Source: an uncultured Clostridia bacterium
GTDB lineage: Bacteria > Bacillota > Clostridia > Christensenellales > Aristaeellaceae
DNA length: 14,217 nt
Direction: 5' to 3'
Assembly: GCA_947600345.1 (NCBI GenBank)
Contig: CANQGC010000050.1
Span: forward strand, 1 to 14,217
The notes below the pieces were generated by a model. It was given only the letters and a program-made list of their open reading frames with translations. It had not been told where the DNA came from and did not search any database. Shown one piece after another: positions 1-7,792 of the stretch. Every line of letters begins with the position of its first letter. Position 1 is the stretch's first letter. The translations under genes and the position numbers were made by a program.

Positions 1-71
1 TACGCCTTTACGCTGGTGGGCTTCCTGGCCGTGAACGTCACCGCCAGGAAGCCCACCAGCGTAAAGGCGTA
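1..71. repeat. Near-perfect fold-back palindrome at the window edge
   Basis: Positions 1-29 are the exact reverse complement of 43-71. Inside the 13-base centre, one mismatch (30/42) is followed by a further 4-bp match (31-34 with 38-41). The whole 71 bases are therefore symmetric about position 36. The sequence is coding: both strands translate to the same YAFTLVGFLAV peptide. A symmetric copy of a coding segment exactly at a sequence end is typical of a fold-back library or assembly artefact. A real hairpin is possible but less likely. Confidence 0.85.
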
Positions 72-185
72 GGCCACCCAGGAATAGAAGCGGAATTTGC
101 TCTTGAGCGAAAACAGTATGAACGTGTACGCCGCCGCGACGATCCACAGGAGCACGACGGACAGCAGCCTGGATCGATTCTTCAT
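1..185 (-). CDS. Small membrane protein, partial (3' end missing)
   Basis: The ATG at 183-185 follows a run of six G that can act as ribosome binding site, and starts 15 bases after the SPFH gene stop, so the two are probably co-translated. About 61 residues are visible. A basic N-terminus (MKNRSR) leads into a hydrophobic helix at about residues 7-25, a short KSKFRF loop, and a second helix at about 34-52. The frame stays open to the window edge. The last ~23 codons lie in the fold-back palindrome, so the sequence after about residue 49 should not be trusted. I do not recognise the family. Its place as last gene of the SPFH cluster suggests a membrane partner. Confidence 0.55.
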   Translation of the reverse strand, partial: MKNRSRLLSVVLLWIVAAAYTFILFSLKSKFRFYSWVAYAFTLVGFLAVTFTARKPTSVKA

Positions 186-200
186 CTGCGAACCCCCCTA

Positions 201-1373
201 TCAGATCTCGGCCAGTATCTCTTTGAGCTTGGCCTGGTACTCCTCCTCCGGAATCTCGCCCTTGAGCAGCTTCAGATTGGCGATTCGGGTGGCGACGTCC
301 GGCTTCGCGGCTTCGGCGGGCTCGGCCGGCTTCTCCGCCGGAGCCTGCGCGGCCGCCTTGGACTTGAGCAGCGCCTCGGCGACCCTGGCCGCCTCGCCCG
401 CCGGGGACTGGGCGATGCCCACCACGCCCATCACGCCGGACACCGCCGCGCCCTTGGGGCCATCGTTGGCGGCGAGCGTGGAGCCGATCCGCGCGGCGAG
501 GATCTCCTGCTCGCTGATGCCCTTCATCTGGTTGATCTGGGCCTCCACGCCGCCGTCCATGAGCTTGACGTCGCTGTGGGCGGCGCCCTCCTTGCGGATG
601 CGGGACGCCTCGACGTCCGTCTTGAGCATGTCGATTTCGCTCTGGGTTCTGGCGTCCATGATCGAAAGCTTGCGGCGCTTCGCCGCCTCGCTGAACGCCT
701 CCAGGCCCTGGGCCCATATGTTGCCGACGCTGAAGCGGTCCAGCTCCAGGCCGTACTCCGTGAAGGCGGGCGCGAGCATCCCCTGAATCGCGTTGCCGAT
801 GTTCACGAGCTGGGTATTGACCTGCAAACCGCCGATGTGCTGTTCGATCATCGTCGCGGAGATGCAGCTGCGCACGCGGCTGGCCATCATATTGCGGAAG
901 TAGGCGTAGATATCGTCCTGCTTGAACATCGTGCCGGTGCCCACCAGCTTGCTCAGCAGCTGCCGGCCGTCGCGCACCCGCAGCGAGAAATCTCCGTAGG
1001 CCGTGACCTTGATCACCAGCTCGTACTCCGGGTCCATCATCTCGATGGGCGAATCCGTGCCCCACTCCAGGCCCATGGCGACGGTCTTGTTGATGTAATA
1101 CACCCGGCACTTGAACGGCGTCTCTCCGCCGGAGGGCAGCGCGATCAGCTTGCGCAGCAGCGGAATGTTCTTCGTCTCCAGCGTGTAGCGCCCGGGCGCG
1201 AACGAATCCAGTACCTGGCCGTCCCGGACGAACACCGCCTCCTGGCCCTCGTTGACGATGAGCTGGGAGCGCGTGTTAAAATCCTCGCAATCGTGCTGCC
1301 AGACGAGCACGTCCCTCGGTCCGCGATACTCGATGATATCGACGATGTTGTTCTTCTTCTTTCCAAACAGCAT
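201..1373 (-). CDS. SPFH/Band-7 domain protein with C-terminal SHOCT domain
   Basis: This 390-residue protein resembles the YdjI-type SPFH ('virion core protein-like') family, whose members form membrane-associated rings or microdomains. The start MLFGKKKNN is chosen because GGAGGAA lies 8 bases upstream; the frame extends 43 codons further up, but that part is low-complexity and covers intergenic hairpins. The SPFH core spans about residues 15-225. A charged helical stretch (about 225-295, AKRRKLSIMDARTQSE) follows, then a small Gly/Ala/Val-rich segment (about 305-322), an Ala/Pro/Glu linker (about 335-358), and a SHOCT-like two-helix tail at 360-390 (ATRIANLKLLKGEIPEEEY). No signal peptide or strong membrane helix is visible, so it is probably cytoplasmic and peripheral. 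It is the fourth gene of the cluster; SPFH and SHOCT domains often accompany envelope-stress partners, but its role here is inferred. Confidence 0.85.
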   Translation of the reverse strand: MLFGKKKNNIVDIIEYRGPRDVLVWQHDCEDFNTRSQLIVNEGQEAVFVRDGQVLDSFAPGRYTLETKNIPLLRKLIALPSGGETPFKCRVYYINKTVAMGLEWGTDSPIEMMDPEYELVIKVTAYGDFSLRVRDGRQLLSKLVGTGTMFKQDDIYAYFRNMMASRVRSCISATMIEQHIGGLQVNTQLVNIGNAIQGMLAPAFTEYGLELDRFSVGNIWAQGLEAFSEAAKRRKLSIMDARTQSEIDMLKTDVEASRIRKEGAAHSDVKLMDGGVEAQINQMKGISEQEILAARIGSTLAANDGPKGAAVSGVMGVVGIAQSPAGEAARVAEALLKSKAAAQAPAEKPAEPAEAAKPDVATRIANLKLLKGEIPEEEYQAKLKEILAEI

Positions 1374-1409
1374 GGTAGATTCCTCCGTTTCTTCTTGCGT
1401 TCCCATGGC

Positions 1410-1449
1410 GGAACAGCGGCCGGAGAAGCCGTCCTCCGGCTCCTGTTCC
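1410..1449. repeat. Intergenic hairpin A upstream of the SPFH gene
   Basis: GGAACAG (1410-1416) pairs with CTGTTCC (1443-1449), and GCCGGAG (1419-1425) with CTCCGGC (1434-1440), separated by a 2-by-2 internal loop and closed by an 8-base loop. It lies in the 130-base gap between the 237-residue secreted-protein gene and the SPFH gene. No T-tract follows on the minus strand, so it is more likely an RNA stability or processing structure than a classic terminator. Confidence 0.6.
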
Positions 1450-1461
1450 GCCACCGGGCCC

Positions 1462-1489
1462 CGCCCGCCGCGCCAAAGCGCGGCGGGCG
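1462..1489. repeat. Intergenic hairpin B, 12-bp GC stem
   Basis: Positions 1462-1473 are the exact reverse complement of 1478-1489, with a 4-base loop. On the minus strand it begins 14 bases after the stop of the 237-residue secreted-protein gene. It is very stable but has no downstream T-run, so termination would be partial at most. With hairpin A it could lower SPFH expression relative to the upstream genes or protect the upstream mRNA 3' end. Confidence 0.7.
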
Positions 1490-1503
1490 AAGCGTCACTC
1501 ACT

Positions 1504-2217
1504 TCACTTGCGAATGTTGTAGGTCAGCTCGTTCTCGCCCAGCTTGATGACCATGCGCAGCGGCGCCTTGCTCTCCACCACCATGTTCGGCAGCGTGCAG
1601 CCGAACACGTAGTTGCCGGTGTAGAGCATGCCCACGGGCGACACGTCCACCGGGGCGACCACGGCGGTGGGCGCGTAGGCCTGGTCGTAGCCGCCGAAGC
1701 GGAAGACGGCCTGGTTGAAGTCGAAGTTCATCTGGCGCACCCAGCCGGCATACTCGTACTCGTCGCCGTTGTCTTCGAAGAAGACGCTCACCGTGGCCTC
1801 CTCCAGGAAGTTGAAGTCCTGCTTCTTGGCGTTGATCACGTCCATGGCGAGCCAGGCGAAGTCCGCCGAAGTGCCGCTGTCGTTCCACGCCATCTGCATA
1901 TACATTCCCGGATTACCATCGACTCCCGCAAGAATCTCGTTCTGGCGGGCATCGGATACCCATCGCCCTTTCATCTCGTTGTTCCCCGCGGCGCCCTCGT
2001 TGTACTGGGCGAAGCTATCGTAAAAGTTGAAGGACTGCGGGATCACCTTGGCGTAGCCCTCAATCTCATAGATCTGACCCAGCTGCATGTCGTCCAGGCT
2101 GAGCGGCTCGGCGGGCGCATCATCCCCGCCGATGACCTGCACGCCCAAGTCCTCCGCCATCGCAGGCATCGCCACCAACAGCATCAAAGAAAGCACCAGC
2201 GCAATCCACTTCTTCAT
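1504..2217 (-). CDS. Secreted protein of unknown family (paralogue of 2284-2895)
   Basis: The 237-residue product has a clear Sec signal peptide: MKKW, a hydrophobic core (about residues 5-17) and an AMA cleavage site near 21/22. There is no lipobox Cys and no C-terminal anchor, so it should be exported. The mature part is acidic and aromatic-rich. I do not recognise the family. Blocks shared with the next gene upstream are GVQVIGG (25-31), SLDD (40-43), EIEGY (51-55), a WLAMDVIN-type strand (122-129), YAGW (156-159) and a C-terminal block FGCTLPNMVVE...APL...NELTYNIRK (205-237). The single Cys (207) is in that block. The middle (about 60-115) is longer than in the paralogue. The start has GGAGGG at a good distance. 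Third gene of the cluster, 66 bases after its paralogue. Confidence 0.8.
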   Translation of the reverse strand: MKKWIALVLSLMLLVAMPAMAEDLGVQVIGGDDAPAEPLSLDDMQLGQIYEIEGYAKVIPQSFNFYDSFAQYNEGAAGNNEMKGRWVSDARQNEILAGVDGNPGMYMQMAWNDSGTSADFAWLAMDVINAKKQDFNFLEEATVSVFFEDNGDEYEYAGWVRQMNFDFNQAVFRFGGYDQAYAPTAVVAPVDVSPVGMLYTGNYVFGCTLPNMVVESKAPLRMVIKLGENELTYNIRK

Positions 2218-2283
2218 TCGAAATTCCCTCCTGTTCTGTTCTCAATGGTCTTGTGTCTAAGGTTTTATTCCCAAACATCCGCG

Positions 2284-2895
2284 TCACTTGCGGACGTTGT
2301 AGGTCAGCTCGTTGCCGTCGATATTGATGACGAGGCTCAGCGGGGCGGTGCCCTCCACTACCGCGTTTGGCAGCGTGCAACCAAAGCAGTAGTGCCCCAT
2401 GTACATGGGCTCGATCGGGAAGACGTCGGCAGAATTGATCGGTTGATTTGCTGATTTCTTCGAATCGCCGTTGCTCTTATTCCAGTCGTATTGATAACAC
2501 CAGCCCTGATATTCGAAGTCTTCGTCGTATATGACCTTTACCTCGCAAGACGAGATGTAGTTTCTGTCTGCAGTGGTCGTATTCAAGATGTCCATCTTAA
2601 GCAGCGCGTACTCCGCCTCCGCACCGGAACTGAATGTCTCACCATAGTAAGGATCCCCGGCATAATATACTGTCATCTTATCCAGATATTCAAACGATGT
2701 GGGTGTGAGATTCCCGTAGCCGGGAATCTCGATCTTCGCGTCAATCTTGATGTCGTCCATCGAAACGGGCTCCGTCTCTTCCTCCTCCGGGCCGCCGATG
2801 ATCTGCACGCCCATGTCCGCCGCCAGCGCGGGCATCGCCATCGTCGCCAGCATTGCCAAAACCAACAGTCCCGCGAGCCAATTCTTCATCTTCAT
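2284..2895 (-). CDS. Secreted protein of unknown family (paralogue of 1504-2217)
   Basis: This 203-residue protein starts at MKMKNW, where AGGAGG sits 7 bases upstream; an ATG 30 bases further up lacks a comparable site, and MKNW two codons down is spaced too far. The signal peptide has a hydrophobic core at about residues 7-21 and an ALA cleavage site near 25/26. The mature protein repeats the paralogue's blocks: MGVQIIGG (28-35), SMDDI (45-49), IEIPGY (55-60), LLKMDILN (98-105), YQGW (129-132) and FGCTLPNAVVE...APL...NELTYNVRK (171-203). It has four Cys (117, 133, 170, 173) against one in its partner. An acidic EEEETE run follows the GVQIIGG block. The pair looks like a tandem duplication that has since diverged. 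Function unknown; second gene of the cluster. Confidence 0.8.
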   Translation of the reverse strand: MKMKNWLAGLLVLAMLATMAMPALAADMGVQIIGGPEEEETEPVSMDDIKIDAKIEIPGYGNLTPTSFEYLDKMTVYYAGDPYYGETFSSGAEAEYALLKMDILNTTTADRNYISSCEVKVIYDEDFEYQGWCYQYDWNKSNGDSKKSANQPINSADVFPIEPMYMGHYCFGCTLPNAVVEGTAPLSLVINIDGNELTYNVRK

Positions 2896-2940
2896 CTTTC
2901 TTCCTCCTCTTCCGCTTGTCCTCATGAATCGCTTCCCGGT

Positions 2941-5900
2941 TTATCCGATCTCGATCGTGTAGATCGCGTTCGTCCACTTGGCGGGTTTGACCCTCAGGTA
3001 GTACTCTCCCGCCGGAATCTGCAATTGCTGCGTGAAGCCGCCCTCCTTTCCCATTGCTCGCTTGTTCCAGAGCGATTTTCCGTTTTGCTCGAGCTGCACG
3101 GTGAACAGCGCATCCCGCTCCGTGGCCGGATCGAAGGAGAAGCGGAGCGTCACCACCGTCTCCTCCGCAAGCTTCAGCAGGTAGATATCCACGTCGCTCT
3201 GCGTCAGCAGCGTGCCGCGGATGGGCGCGTTCAGCGTCAGCGTCGTCGCGCCCGCCAGCGCGTCGTTGGGCTCCCGCTCCACGGCCGCCATCGCCTCGAA
3301 GCTCAGGCTCAGCGCGTAGTCCTGCGCGGTTTCCGCCGGGTTTTCCAGCTTCGCGTAGTAGGTTCCCGCGGAGAGCAGGATCGGGCTGACCGCCTTGCTG
3401 CTCTCCTTGCCGCCGAACACGACCTCCACCAGCTCGTTCGCGCCGTCGCTGAGCGTCAGTACGTAGGCCTTCCCCGCGCTCTCCAGCGGATCGAAGGACA
3501 GCGAGGGGCGAACCGCGCCGTCCGAAGGCAGCGCAAAGCTGAAGCAGTCGATGTCGTCCTCCTGCGCGAAGGAGCCGACGATCCTGGTATTGATCGCGAT
3601 CTGCGTCGCCGCCTCCCAGCGGTCGTTGCGCTCGCACTCGCTCTCGGGGCAGTCCTCGCCCTCCAGCTGCAGCTGATACGCGCCCGGCCAGGTGGACTTC
3701 CCGGGGCTCACCTGAACGATGTAGCTTCCGGGCTTCAGATACAGGTTGGGCGAATCGACGGCGCTCTGTTCGCCGGTCACCGCCGCCGTGTAGAGCGCGT
3801 TTGCCGAGGCGTCGGCGACGGCGAAGGAGAAGTAGTAGTTCTTGTTGCCCGGGGCGTCGTAGCTGAAGTGCAGCCGCACCCGGGAGGGCCGCTCCAGCTG
3901 GAAGCTGAAGTTGTCGATGTCGCTGCCCGTCTGGGCGTCGGACAGGTTGAGCAGGGCGCCGTACACGCTCTGGTTGATCTCGATGGGCGTCGCCGCGCCC
4001 AGCGCGTTGTTGCTCTCCGCCTCCAGCTTCCCGGCCGTGAAGCTCGCCATCAGCTGGTACTGCGCGTCGCAGCGCTCGAGGTTCTTCGCGCGCACGCGGT
4101 AGCTTCCGCCGGGCAGAGCGAGCTTCGGGGAGCGCAGCTGGCCCTTGTTGCCCGCAACGGCGTCGCTCCAAAGCTCCGCCCCCTCGCCGTTGAGCAGCCA
4201 GAGCTGATAGACGTCCTTCGTCTGCTTGTCCGGCTGGAAGCTCATCTGCAGCTGGACCAGGCCGTCGGACTCCGTGGTAAAGCTGTAGAAGTCCTCGTCC
4301 CCCACGGTGCCGGAGGCGCCGGTAATCGCCGCGTTGGTGCTGATGGCGGTCGCCGTCTCCGCGGAGTCGTTGGGCTCCAGCTCGATGTTCTGCGCATCCT
4401 CGGTGCGAACCGTGAAGCGGTACTCGCCGGCGTACCATTCCTTTCCCTTGGTGATCTGCATCAGGTATTCTCCGGCGCTCAGGTAGGCGGCATCCGTCAC
4501 GAAGCGCGCGGTCTTGGCCGGCACGCGCTGCTGCATCACCGCGCGCCCGTCCCCGGCGCTCGCCAGCGTGATCACGAAGCGGTCGCTGGAGGAGCTGCCC
4601 TCGGCGGCCTCAAACTCCACGCTCACCGCCCCGGGCTGGGCCAGCGAGAAGCTGTAGTTGTCCACATCGCCGTCCCGCTGCAGCGTGGCGGCGTACTGCC
4701 GGTTCGGCTCGATGGCGTTGGGCTGGGCATCGTTGCTCTCCCGCTCGGCATCCTGCGCGGGGGCGGCGCTGAGGTTGATCGCGTAGCTTCCGCCCCGGGA
4801 GCTCCCCGAAGTCATCGTGAACCAGTAGTCCCCAGCGGGGAGGTAGAGCGGCTGCGCCTGGACGCGGCCCTTGGTGGAGCGCAGGCTGTAGGATATGTAG
4901 GCGTCGCTCGCGGCCGGATCGCCCGTGAAGAGGCTCGCCGTCATGGTGGCGTCGGTCTGGCAGTTCAGCTGCACGCGCGCGGCGAAGGGAAGCGAGATCC
5001 GGTAGGCGCGCATCTCGCCCCGGCCGCCGAAGGCATCCTTCACATCCTGGTTCAGGCACAGCAGCGCGGACGAAGCGTCCCCCGCCGCGGCGGCGCTCAC
5101 CGGCGCGCAGCCCGCAAGCTTCCAGGCGCTGCCGTCCCGCACCGCGCAGACGCTGTACGCTCCGCCGCCGAGGCGCAGCTCAAGCAGCGCCATATCCTCG
5201 CCCGCATAGCTGGGCAGGCACGAAGCGCCCTGCGGATCGTCCGGGCGCGGAAGCTCGGATACGGACTGAAGCCCGAGGTCGCTCTCGTCGGACGGCGCGC
5301 ACAGGAGCGCCATCTCCTCCGGAATCTGATAGTACGAGGCCTCCAGGAAGCGCGCGACCGCGTCCGAAGCGGATTGGGGCATCGGATAGTCGTTCCGCGG
5401 CCAGACCACTTCGATGACGCTGTCCGGGCAGTCCGCCCGGGAGAGGTCCACGCCGTGGCGCTCGAAGCGCTCGATGGAGCCGGGCAGGGGGACGTCGTAG
5501 CGGATCATCGCCGCGTCCCGGGCGTACCGGCGGACTCCCGTCCGCGCGGCGACCTGCGCGAGCTCGCCATCCCGCCAGGCAAAGACGGCAAAGGCGTCCT
5601 GCGCGGCGCCGGGCTCCACCAGGGCGACCGGCGAGGCGCCGCCGATCAGCGCCAGCTGCGGGGACGAAATGCCCGTCTGCCAGCTGTTCACGCAGGTCAG
5701 CTCGCCGCCGCTCACGCGGTAGTAGGAGAGCTCCCCGTCCGCGTGAAGCCCCAGGAGCTCCTCCCTGCCGTCGCCGTCGCCATCCACGAACTCGTGGGCG
5801 CTGAGCGAGCCCGCGGCGATCAGCGCGGCATCCCGGTAGAGCTGATCGATGTCCAGCTGGTCCGAAAGCCCCTGCTCCCGCGCGGTATCCAGCAGGCCGA

Positions 5901-7383
5901 ACATCTCCTGCACGTCGATGCCCGAGGTCTGCCAGTTCTTCATGATGTCCAGAATCTCCGCCGAGAGCGCCTTCCGCTGCTCCTCCTGGAGCGCCGGGGC
6001 GTCCGCGAAGGCTTCAATCGCCAGGGAGCGCAGCTCGGCGCGCACGCGGCCGTTGTCGAAGCGCTCGATCATCTCCGGCAGCGCTTCCTTTATGTCCGCG
6101 CCCATGCCGGCGGCCTCCCGCAGCCACTCGACGCAGCTGCCGTCCTTCCCGGAGGCCAGGCTGCGCGCGTAGGACAGCCGCAGCTGGGCGGCCGCGCTTC
6201 GCCACCAGTCCTCGCGCCCATAGCGGGCGATGTTGCCCGCGCTCTCGCTGGCGAAGTTGTCCCACATCCGGATGCCCTCGCCGCCGTCCGCCTGCGACTG
6301 GCAGTCGCGCAGCTCCATCTGCGCGAAGAAGTCGAAGGCCGCCTCGGTGTTGGCGATCTCCAGCGCCGCCTCGGCGTGGCTCAGGGCGTCCGCGAAGTTG
6401 CCCTCCGCCTCCAGCGCGGAGGCGCGCGTCTGGTGCGCCGAAACCAGCTTGCCCTGGGATTCCTCGTTGGGGTATTGCCGGTAGGCGGCGTCGTAACACG
6501 CCAGCGCCTGCTCGAAGTCGGTCGCGAGCAATTCGTCGCCAAAGGACATCAGCAGCTGCGCGTGCCGCGCGTGATCCAGCGGGATCTCCGCGTTGCCCTC
6601 CGGCAGCATCCGGTAGGCGTGAACCACGTTCCCCGCCTCCAGCACCACCAGGTCGTCCTGCTGGTCGCCGTCCACGTCCTCGATGCGCTGGGAAACCGCC
6701 TCCCCCTGCAGCAGCGCGACGTGGGCACGCAGGGACAGCTCCCCTGCGTCCACGCCGCCATCTTCAAATATATCTCCGCGCTGCAGCAGCTGCAGCACCA
6801 CCTCCGGCGCGATGCCGTTGGCCTCCCAGTCGGACGCGTAGTCCGCCAGCGCCTTCTTCAGCTCGCCGGAGGATTCGCCGTCGCCCACGGCGTCCAGCGC
6901 CTCGACCGCGGACTGCACGTCGCCGTCTCCGAGCTTGCGCATGGCGTCGCACATCAGCGCCCGCGACTCGCTGTCGCGATAGCCGCCCAGCGCCGCGAAG
7001 CAGGACTGCGCCTCCTCGAAGTTGCCCTCCGCGGCGAGCCGCTCGGCGTCGCCATAGCGCATCGAAGGCAGGACCACCTTCCACACGACCGCGGCGGCAA
7101 CCAGCGCGACAACCAGCGCGACCAGGCCGATCTTCGTCATCAGGGAGCGCTGCTTCGCGCGCTTCTGCTCCTCGATCTTCTGCCTGCGCCTGCGCTCCTC
7201 TTCCTCCCGGGCGCGCTGCTGCTTGCGCTTGATCTCGTCGTTCAGCTCCGCAGCTTCCCGAACCGCGTCCGGATCGTCGCTCAGCTCAAACCAGCCGTGC
7301 AACGTGCAAAGGCCGCACCTTCCGCTCTTCGAAAGGCTGAGCATCCTGCTGCAATTGGGGCACTTTTGTTCGCGCGCAATCAT
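2941..7383 (-). CDS. Giant membrane-anchored zinc-ribbon / PPC-repeat surface protein
   Basis: 1480 residues, start MIAREQ with GGAGGAGG 10 bases upstream. Order of parts: zinc ribbon (CPNC at 8-11, CGLC at 23-26); highly charged helical or coiled region (about 47-80); one membrane helix (about 84-105); an Ala/Glu-rich, TPR-like helical region (about 107-520) split by an acidic DVDGDQQDD segment (236-244); a second such segment, VDGDGDGREE (533-542), like FG-GAP or calcium-binding loops; a mixed region (about 545-780); then PPC-like beta repeats. Repeats begin at ESND (882), EPND (1003), ESNN (1123), ERND (1251) and EPND (1371), about 120-128 residues apart. Each has a D(V/I)D-type turn followed by an aromatic strand, and a Pro/Ala-Gly-(Ser/Thr/Glu)-Tyr strand near its end. 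A degenerate sixth lies at about 785-878. No protease catalytic site was recognised, although PPC domains are best known from secreted peptidases. With the Cys ribbon at the N-terminus, the likely topology is N-in, C-out. First gene of the cluster. Confidence 0.85.
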   Translation of the reverse strand: MIAREQKCPNCSRMLSLSKSGRCGLCTLHGWFELSDDPDAVREAAELNDEIKRKQQRAREEEERRRRQKIEEQKRAKQRSLMTKIGLVALVVALVAAAVVWKVVLPSMRYGDAERLAAEGNFEEAQSCFAALGGYRDSESRALMCDAMRKLGDGDVQSAVEALDAVGDGESSGELKKALADYASDWEANGIAPEVVLQLLQRGDIFEDGGVDAGELSLRAHVALLQGEAVSQRIEDVDGDQQDDLVVLEAGNVVHAYRMLPEGNAEIPLDHARHAQLLMSFGDELLATDFEQALACYDAAYRQYPNEESQGKLVSAHQTRASALEAEGNFADALSHAEAALEIANTEAAFDFFAQMELRDCQSQADGGEGIRMWDNFASESAGNIARYGREDWWRSAAAQLRLSYARSLASGKDGSCVEWLREAAGMGADIKEALPEMIERFDNGRVRAELRSLAIEAFADAPALQEEQRKALSAEILDIMKNWQTSGIDVQEMFGLLDTAREQGLSDQLDIDQLYRDAALIAAGSLSAHEFVDGDGDGREELLGLHADGELSYYRVSGGELTCVNSWQTGISSPQLALIGGASPVALVEPGAAQDAFAVFAWRDGELAQVAARTGVRRYARDAAMIRYDVPLPGSIERFERHGVDLSRADCPDSVIEVVWPRNDYPMPQSASDAVARFLEASYYQIPEEMALLCAPSDESDLGLQSVSELPRPDDPQGASCLPSYAGEDMALLELRLGGGAYSVCAVRDGSAWKLAGCAPVSAAAAGDASSALLCLNQDVKDAFGGRGEMRAYRISLPFAARVQLNCQTDATMTASLFTGDPAASDAYISYSLRSTKGRVQAQPLYLPAGDYWFTMTSGSSRGGSYAINLSAAPAQDAERESNDAQPNAIEPNRQYAATLQRDGDVDNYSFSLAQPGAVSVEFEAAEGSSSSDRFVITLASAGDGRAVMQQRVPAKTARFVTDAAYLSAGEYLMQITKGKEWYAGEYRFTVRTEDAQNIELEPNDSAETATAISTNAAITGASGTVGDEDFYSFTTESDGLVQLQMSFQPDKQTKDVYQLWLLNGEGAELWSDAVAGNKGQLRSPKLALPGGSYRVRAKNLERCDAQYQLMASFTAGKLEAESNNALGAATPIEINQSVYGALLNLSDAQTGSDIDNFSFQLERPSRVRLHFSYDAPGNKNYYFSFAVADASANALYTAAVTGEQSAVDSPNLYLKPGSYIVQVSPGKSTWPGAYQLQLEGEDCPESECERNDRWEAATQIAINTRIVGSFAQEDDIDCFSFALPSDGAVRPSLSFDPLESAGKAYVLTLSDGANELVEVVFGGKESSKAVSPILLSAGTYYAKLENPAETAQDYALSLSFEAMAAVEREPNDALAGATTLTLNAPIRGTLLTQSDVDIYLLKLAEETVVTLRFSFDPATERDALFTVQLEQNGKSLWNKRAMGKEGGFTQQLQIPAGEYYLRVKPAKWTNAIYTIEIG

Positions 7384-7515
7384 TCGTCTGCAACCTCCTC
7401 CACTGCCAATCCCCCGAATGAAAAACGACTGTCCGCAATATTTTGCAAACATAAAACCCCGGCGCCAGCGTTTGACCTGCGCTTAACGCTGAAGTCCCAT
7501 TCTTACCTATATTGA

Positions 7516-7544
7516 ATTTTACCACATATAGTATACATTGTCCA
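7516..7544 (-). promoter_or_regulatory. Sigma-A promoter of the SPFH/PPC cluster
   Basis: On the minus strand, TGGACA (7539-7544, 5/6 to consensus) and TAAAAT (7516-7521, 5/6) are separated by 17 bases. A TGG directly before the -10 gives an extended -10 element. The region above the -35 (about 7550-7585) is strongly AT-rich in an otherwise GC-rich window and may act as an UP element. Transcription would start near 7509, leaving a leader of about 125 bases before the gene starting at 7383. Confidence 0.7.
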
Positions 7545-7625
7545 TATCCATTCCAATTATCGTAAAATTTTTATAAAATGTGGGCGGAAATTCTTGCAGA
7601 CCTGATGGAAATGGAAAATAAAGCC

Positions 7626-7653
7626 GCTTGGAAGTCGCGACGCGTTTCCAAGC
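7626..7653. repeat. 8-bp inverted repeat with 12-base loop
   Basis: GCTTGGAA (7626-7633) and TTCCAAGC (7646-7653) flank a 12-base centre that itself contains the palindrome GTCGCGAC. It lies about 80-110 bases upstream of the -35 of the cluster promoter. It could be a regulator site or an RNA structure; nothing decides between them. Confidence 0.4.
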
Positions 7654-7731
7654 CGCGGCATCCCATTCCGTCGAAAAATCGACTGTTGCGGGGAATGCTC
7701 AGCCCCCTCCGGCAGCGTGCGGAGACCCGGC

Positions 7732-7746
7732 GGGGCGCTGCGCCCC
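7732..7746. repeat. Short GC hairpin
   Basis: GGGGCG (7732-7737) pairs with CGCCCC (7741-7746) around a 3-base loop. Just before it, CTCCG (7707-7711) and CGGAG (7720-7724) form another small stem. No T-tract follows on either strand. Confidence 0.4.
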
Positions 7747-7792
7747 AGGGCTTCCCTTCTGCTGCCGCTAAGGCAACACCGCGCAAAGCGGC

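Noticed and set aside
1374..1502. N-terminal extension of the SPFH gene by 43 codons
   Set aside because: The extension covers both intergenic hairpins and overlaps nothing conserved; the ATG at 1371-1373 has a GGAGG at ideal distance.
576..1547. A 323-codon plus-strand open frame opposite the SPFH gene
   Set aside because: Shadow frame: no convincing ribosome binding site or domain, and the SPFH reading is clear on the other strand.
2491..7515. A 1674-codon open frame on the plus strand across the giant minus-strand gene
   Set aside because: It is an antisense shadow caused by GC-rich codon use. It is Arg/Gly/Leu-rich without recognisable domains, whereas the minus strand has a ribosome binding site, zinc ribbon, membrane helix and repeats.
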